A stretch of DNA of 64,000 bases from Trematomus loennbergii. Lineage: Eukaryota; Chordata; Actinopteri; Perciformes; Nototheniidae. This document shows positions 61,401-64,000 of the stretch, piece after piece; the first letter of the stretch is position 1, and every line of letters starts with the position of its first letter. The notes below the pieces were generated by a model. It was given only the letters and a program-made list of their open reading frames with translations. It made no database searches and was not told the DNA's origin. The stretch spans positions 2,899,770 to 2,963,769 of the forward strand of contig JAAOOA010000012.1 of assembly GCA_012861695.1 (NCBI GenBank), given 5' to 3'. A program made the translations under genes and the position numbers.

Positions 61401-64000
61401 CTGCAAGAAAGTCAGAGAGAGTGCAAAGAGTCAGACGGGGTGAAAGTAAGGACACCTTTTCAATATCTGTTGCATTCAGGAGGTGATGCTCTGCCTCGGT
61501 AATCACAACAACTTGGCAGAGCCGTCAAAAAGTAGCAGCAATTTAGCTGAAAAGCATGAAACACTCCAAAAGATGCAATTCCCCCCAAAGATCTATTCCA
61601 TCCCTAACGGTCACAGTAGGAGAAACATCCCACGCCAGCCTCTCTTTCCCTTCTCCCAGTTTTTCTCAATCTGTTGTTTTCTCGAATGGGACTGCTCACA
61701 CATGCAAACGCACACACAGAACAGCATAATACACGGAAATAAAGAGAGCAGATGAAAAACAGGATCTGGGGATTGACCTTTGAGTAAAACGAAAAAGAAG
61801 CTAGAACAGAGCTCACTTTAAATGAGTCCCTTTAAAGGAGAGTCTTCATCTCAATGTATTAGTCAAGCGGGAGAGGATGTCTGCAGGGAGGAAAGCATAC
61901 AAAGCACGCAGGAGGGAGATGTGCCTGGCCGATGTGAGGAGGGGAAATAATCAGTGGCGTTTCAAGGCACAAAGTGAAGTCTTATCAACAAGGTGGCACA
62001 AGAAGCCGGAGCTCTATCAACGACCCGCTAGCTAAATAAGTGAGGACCCAACAACACAGGAGGATTTAAAGCTCCATTACTGAACTTAGCAGGGGAGATG
62101 AGAGTCAGTGAAATGCAGCTTTGGACAGGAGAATAGCGACGGATCTCATTTATACCGCAGCTAGTCCCCTTCATCACTTTGTTGAGAGTGATAGCGACCA
62201 CTGCTTTGAGAGGGCGGGGGCGCTGGTATAGGCGTTAGGGGAAGTTATTGCTTTTTGTGCTACAAAAGCCATTTCATCTTTGTTATTTCCTTTTTGCCTG
62301 CTTGGGTAGTTTAATTTCTTTCTCTTCATGCTTCTCGGAGGTCAAATGAAGCTCGTCATTCTACACAGAGCTCCGGGTCCTCGGACAGCATGGTGTGATA
62401 CCTCTGTCTCTTTTGTGTGGAACAGATCATGTGTTTTTCTAATGTGCAATTTCAGGCACATTGGGAGGTCCGTATGAGAAGATGACGATATCTGAGCAAA
62501 GGAATAAACATCATTCCCCCGCTCACTAACTGCTGCTGGGGAGCATTTATTTATCACTCTTGAATGGAGTTGAAAGAATCCGAACAGAGGCAACGCTGGG
62601 GCTATGAAGAAACATCCATATGGGTCGAAAATGTTTCAATCTAACTGGAAATTGCTCTTGTTTTGAAGCTTGGTGCCCTCTTTAACTTACGGCAACAAAC
62701 TATAAAAGTAGAGAGGAAATTATTAGAAAGAAGTAGATTTCATGCAAATCTTTCAAATAATTCAAAACTACATATTGCACATAAATGGTAGGTGTGGGTC
62801 CATTGCTAGTTACAGCAAACGTCAGTGCAGCCAGTCAAAATGCTGTTTGGCGGGAAAGCACAGTTGGCACGAACACTCAAGGAAATACACGTCGGAAATC
62901 GTTTATATATACATCTTAGGTTATTTGATTTACAAAATGACTTTCACTTTAGTTCAGTATCAACTTATCCTGGTTTAATTGTAGTGTTCATTGTAACTTA
63001 TGTGATGTTAGTTAAAGGGGACCTATCATGCAAAATACACTTTTGTACGTCTTTTATACATGAATATGTGTCCCCGGTGTTCCAGGGAACTCACCAAGTG
63101 TCAGAAAACACAACCCTCTCTATTTTCCTCCATACCCAAATCTCTAAAAAAGGGACTGCAACGGATCTGATAAAAACTGATCCAGATTTGAACACTGTCC
63201 TGACGTCAGGACAGTGGCGCTACGGCTATTGGGCCAACTCCACCAATCAGGAGGAGACAGCCACGGCCATTGCCGTTCGAAAGCGCTGGAGACGCTGTAG
63301 TACATATGCCAGGCCAGTAGATGGTGCTGTTCTCACAGAATCAGCCCTTGCAAAAACAGGGGTAAAAAAGTACAAATTGAGCGAAATGAGGCATGGCTAA
63401 AATGCATGTTCTGTTTGGTATTTTGAAGAAAAAAAAGTATAAATATGCCTTATATAGGTATGGTCCTACACTATATTATTATAATATAGCATGATATAGT
63501 AAAAAGGCAACATCAAAGCATACCACCTACCACCATAAAGCAGCCTATTCAGAACCATATATGGTGATCGACATGTAAAAAACCTCTAATTGTGAATAAA
63601 CAAAGGACTTTCACAGATGAAGCCGATGTTCGCGTCTTTTGGGAAATCAAAAGTCAAGGTTGATTCATTTTAACTTACGTAAGCACGTGAATTATGGTTA
63701 TTAAGCCACATGCTGTAAATAACTTATTTACATATGTATTGTTCATGGTCTGGGGTAACATTTTTAATTTGAACCCAGACCATGACTTATTTCCCAAACT
63801 GGTTTTGTGGTAAACAGGATCAGGCTGCAGTTGTACATTTGAATCAATGCATGAATATGAAACCGCATTCGTGCTCAGCAAAACAGACGCTGGGTTAATA
63901 AAGGTTATAAAGAAATCATTTAAAAGATGTTTGGAGGAATGTGAGAGGATGCTCCGGAGCAGCGCACATCTGTTTAGATTTTCAGACGACGGCCGTCCTG
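61401..64000 (-). other. gpc3: gpc3 intron 2 (partial)
   Basis: Runs from the exon 3 acceptor to the window edge. No sequence resembling glypican exon 2 (CCSRKMEEKYQ region) was found, so that exon lies further right. The only recognisable feature is the short element starting at 63014. Confidence 0.75.
63014..63460 (+). mobile_element. TTAA-type element, right end degraded
   Basis: It begins GTTAAAGGGGACCTATCATGCAAAA, the terminus of a common teleost miniature element, and contains CTCCACCAATCAGGAGGAG and TGCAAAAACAGGGGTAAAAAAG. The expected right terminus, an inverted GGTCCCCTTTAA, is not intact; AGGTATGGTCC near 63460 may be its remnant. A long reading frame crossing it (62825-63400) is not supported as a gene. 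Confidence 0.6.

Noticed and set aside
61401..61506. Upstream extension of the gpc3 exon 3 frame to an ATG
   Set aside because: The acceptor TTTCTTGCAG and loss of similarity at exactly 61400 show this part is intron, so the ATG is not a start.
62825..63400. 191-codon plus-strand frame near the right edge
   Set aside because: Its second half is the body of a non-coding TTAA-type element; the peptide shows no domain.

Overview
The window is vertebrate nuclear DNA, almost certainly from a ray-finned fish and probably a percomorph (inferred from the repeats). Large introns have GT/AG borders. Long (CA/TG)n microsatellites and many short terminal-inverted-repeat DNA elements fill the non-coding sequence. 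The little coding sequence present is two glypican genes. There are no operons, prokaryotic genes, CRISPR arrays or viral genes that I can support.

Both genes lie on the minus strand, head to tail. Six exons of a glypican-3 gene (gpc3) can be placed to the base at 61400-60715, 50642-50500, 49569-49444, 44660-44549, 29698-29512 and 15862-15738. They correspond to exons 3-8 of the eight-exon mammalian gene, and every splice phase fits. Exons 1-2 lie beyond the right edge. About 10 kb downstream, at 5646-5490, is the first coding exon of glypican-4 (gpc4); its remaining exons lie beyond the left edge. GPC3 followed by GPC4 on one strand is the arrangement known from mammals. Both products are expected to be cell-surface, GPI-anchored heparan sulfate proteoglycans that modulate Wnt, Hedgehog, BMP and FGF signalling.

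The strongest anomaly is at the end of gpc3. The frame set by splicing stops at 15738-15740, before any hydrophobic tail. A convincing GPI-attachment tail lies in another frame and ends at 15688-15690. The frames could be reconciled by one missing base in a run of seven G (15777-15783), or by a second in-phase splice acceptor at 15792. As read, the product would lack its membrane anchor.

The rest is intron or intergenic sequence. Notable structure includes a transposon nested in another transposon (11938-14407) with an inner foldback hairpin, a second nest at 55.7-56.5 kb, several families of TTAA-flanked short elements, a six-copy 20-bp minisatellite at 58.25 kb, and a CA repeat starting about 11 bases inside the intron after gpc3 exon 3. 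I found no tRNA, rRNA or recognisable small RNA gene. I found no previously undescribed system; the points most worth checking are the gpc3 3' end and the nested elements.
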